Below, one piece after another: positions 63,851-64,000 of a stretch of DNA of 64,000 nucleotides. This DNA is from Branchiostoma belcheri. Lineage: Eukaryota > Chordata > Leptocardii > Amphioxiformes > Branchiostomatidae. A program made the position numbers and the translations under genes. The notes under the pieces are model-generated. The model was given only the letters and a program-made list of their open reading frames with translations. It was not told where the DNA came from and did not search any database. Within the stretch, counting starts at the first letter, position 1. Every line of letters begins with the position of its first letter. Location of the stretch: positions 1,731,864 through 1,795,863 of the forward strand of contig NW_017804087.1 in assembly GCF_001625305.1 (NCBI RefSeq), read 5' to 3'.

Positions 63851-64000
63851 AACGGCACACCACTTTTAACTAAAAAAGTCACTTGAGAGTTTTAATGTTG
63901 ATGTTTTGCAGAGGCCACCTGGACCAGGAAAGAGATCCTGACCCACTGTCAAGGCCATACCTGCTGGTCACTGGACCTCTCACAGTGACTTGACTACATC
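63851..64000. other. window end, nothing firm
   Basis: A GTTTTGCAG acceptor-like site at about 63911 precedes a GC-richer stretch that runs off the window. It could be the next exon of the 56-59 kb transcription unit; it cannot be judged. Confidence 0.25.

Overview
This is animal nuclear DNA with a gene-poor, intron-rich layout. Long open frames are absent; coding sequence appears only as short exons with GT..AG borders. Between them lie many short, diverged inverted-repeat elements. A single PDE1-type gene where vertebrates have several, tRNA-derived SINE-like elements, a Penelope-like tail and the abundance of MITEs suggest a non-vertebrate deuterostome, most likely a cephalochordate (amphioxus, Branchiostoma). 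That assignment is inference, not proof.

The one gene I can reconstruct is a plus-strand calcium/calmodulin-dependent 3',5'-cyclic nucleotide phosphodiesterase (PDE1 class I). Fourteen exons between 32839 and 50049 plus the end of an exon finishing at 29446 join in one frame. Counted from the ATG at 29409 they encode 642 residues. The metal-binding signature is complete: YHN..HAADVTQ (H197, H201), AIHDVEHTG (H237, D238), HTADIGHP (D344) and the purine-binding glutamine in SQIGF (Q395). The 29290-29446 exon is open from its acceptor, and its phase matches an exon-like segment at 26175-26264. A longer, alternatively started N-terminus is therefore likely, with more upstream exons not found here. 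The tail after the catalytic domain is long, hydrophilic and serine-rich, and its last exon is open in two frames.

Region by region: 1-26174 has no supportable gene. It holds repeat families: CCAAT-containing tandem repeats (230-815), a hAT-like element (10500-11259), a 160-bp tandem repeat (13965-14765), several MITE families, a SINE and a Penelope-like tail. 27.5-29.2 kb is a nine-copy, about 183-bp satellite in the PDE1 intron just before the 29290 exon. 29.4-50.0 kb is PDE1, its introns loaded with MITEs. 50.0-54.7 kb is downstream flank with repeats carrying an RE1/NRSE-like motif. 54.7-59.7 kb holds two possible first exons; one (56173-56401) resembles the N-terminal region of Crypton/DUF3504 recombinase-like proteins. 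These are followed by a run of tandemly duplicated, splice-flanked, non-coding exon-like cassettes with two later insertions. 61.8-63.85 kb has degenerate tandem repeats and two large back-to-back palindromes.

Family letters used below: A = 115-bp MITE with CACTGCAC-type ends; B = element with ACCGCAGACTGACAGGAAGG; C = about 400-bp element with GGTACCACC and CAGTTTTGCC blocks; D = 380-500 bp MITE with 32-bp TIRs; G = element with TCTGGGACCTTTGACC.
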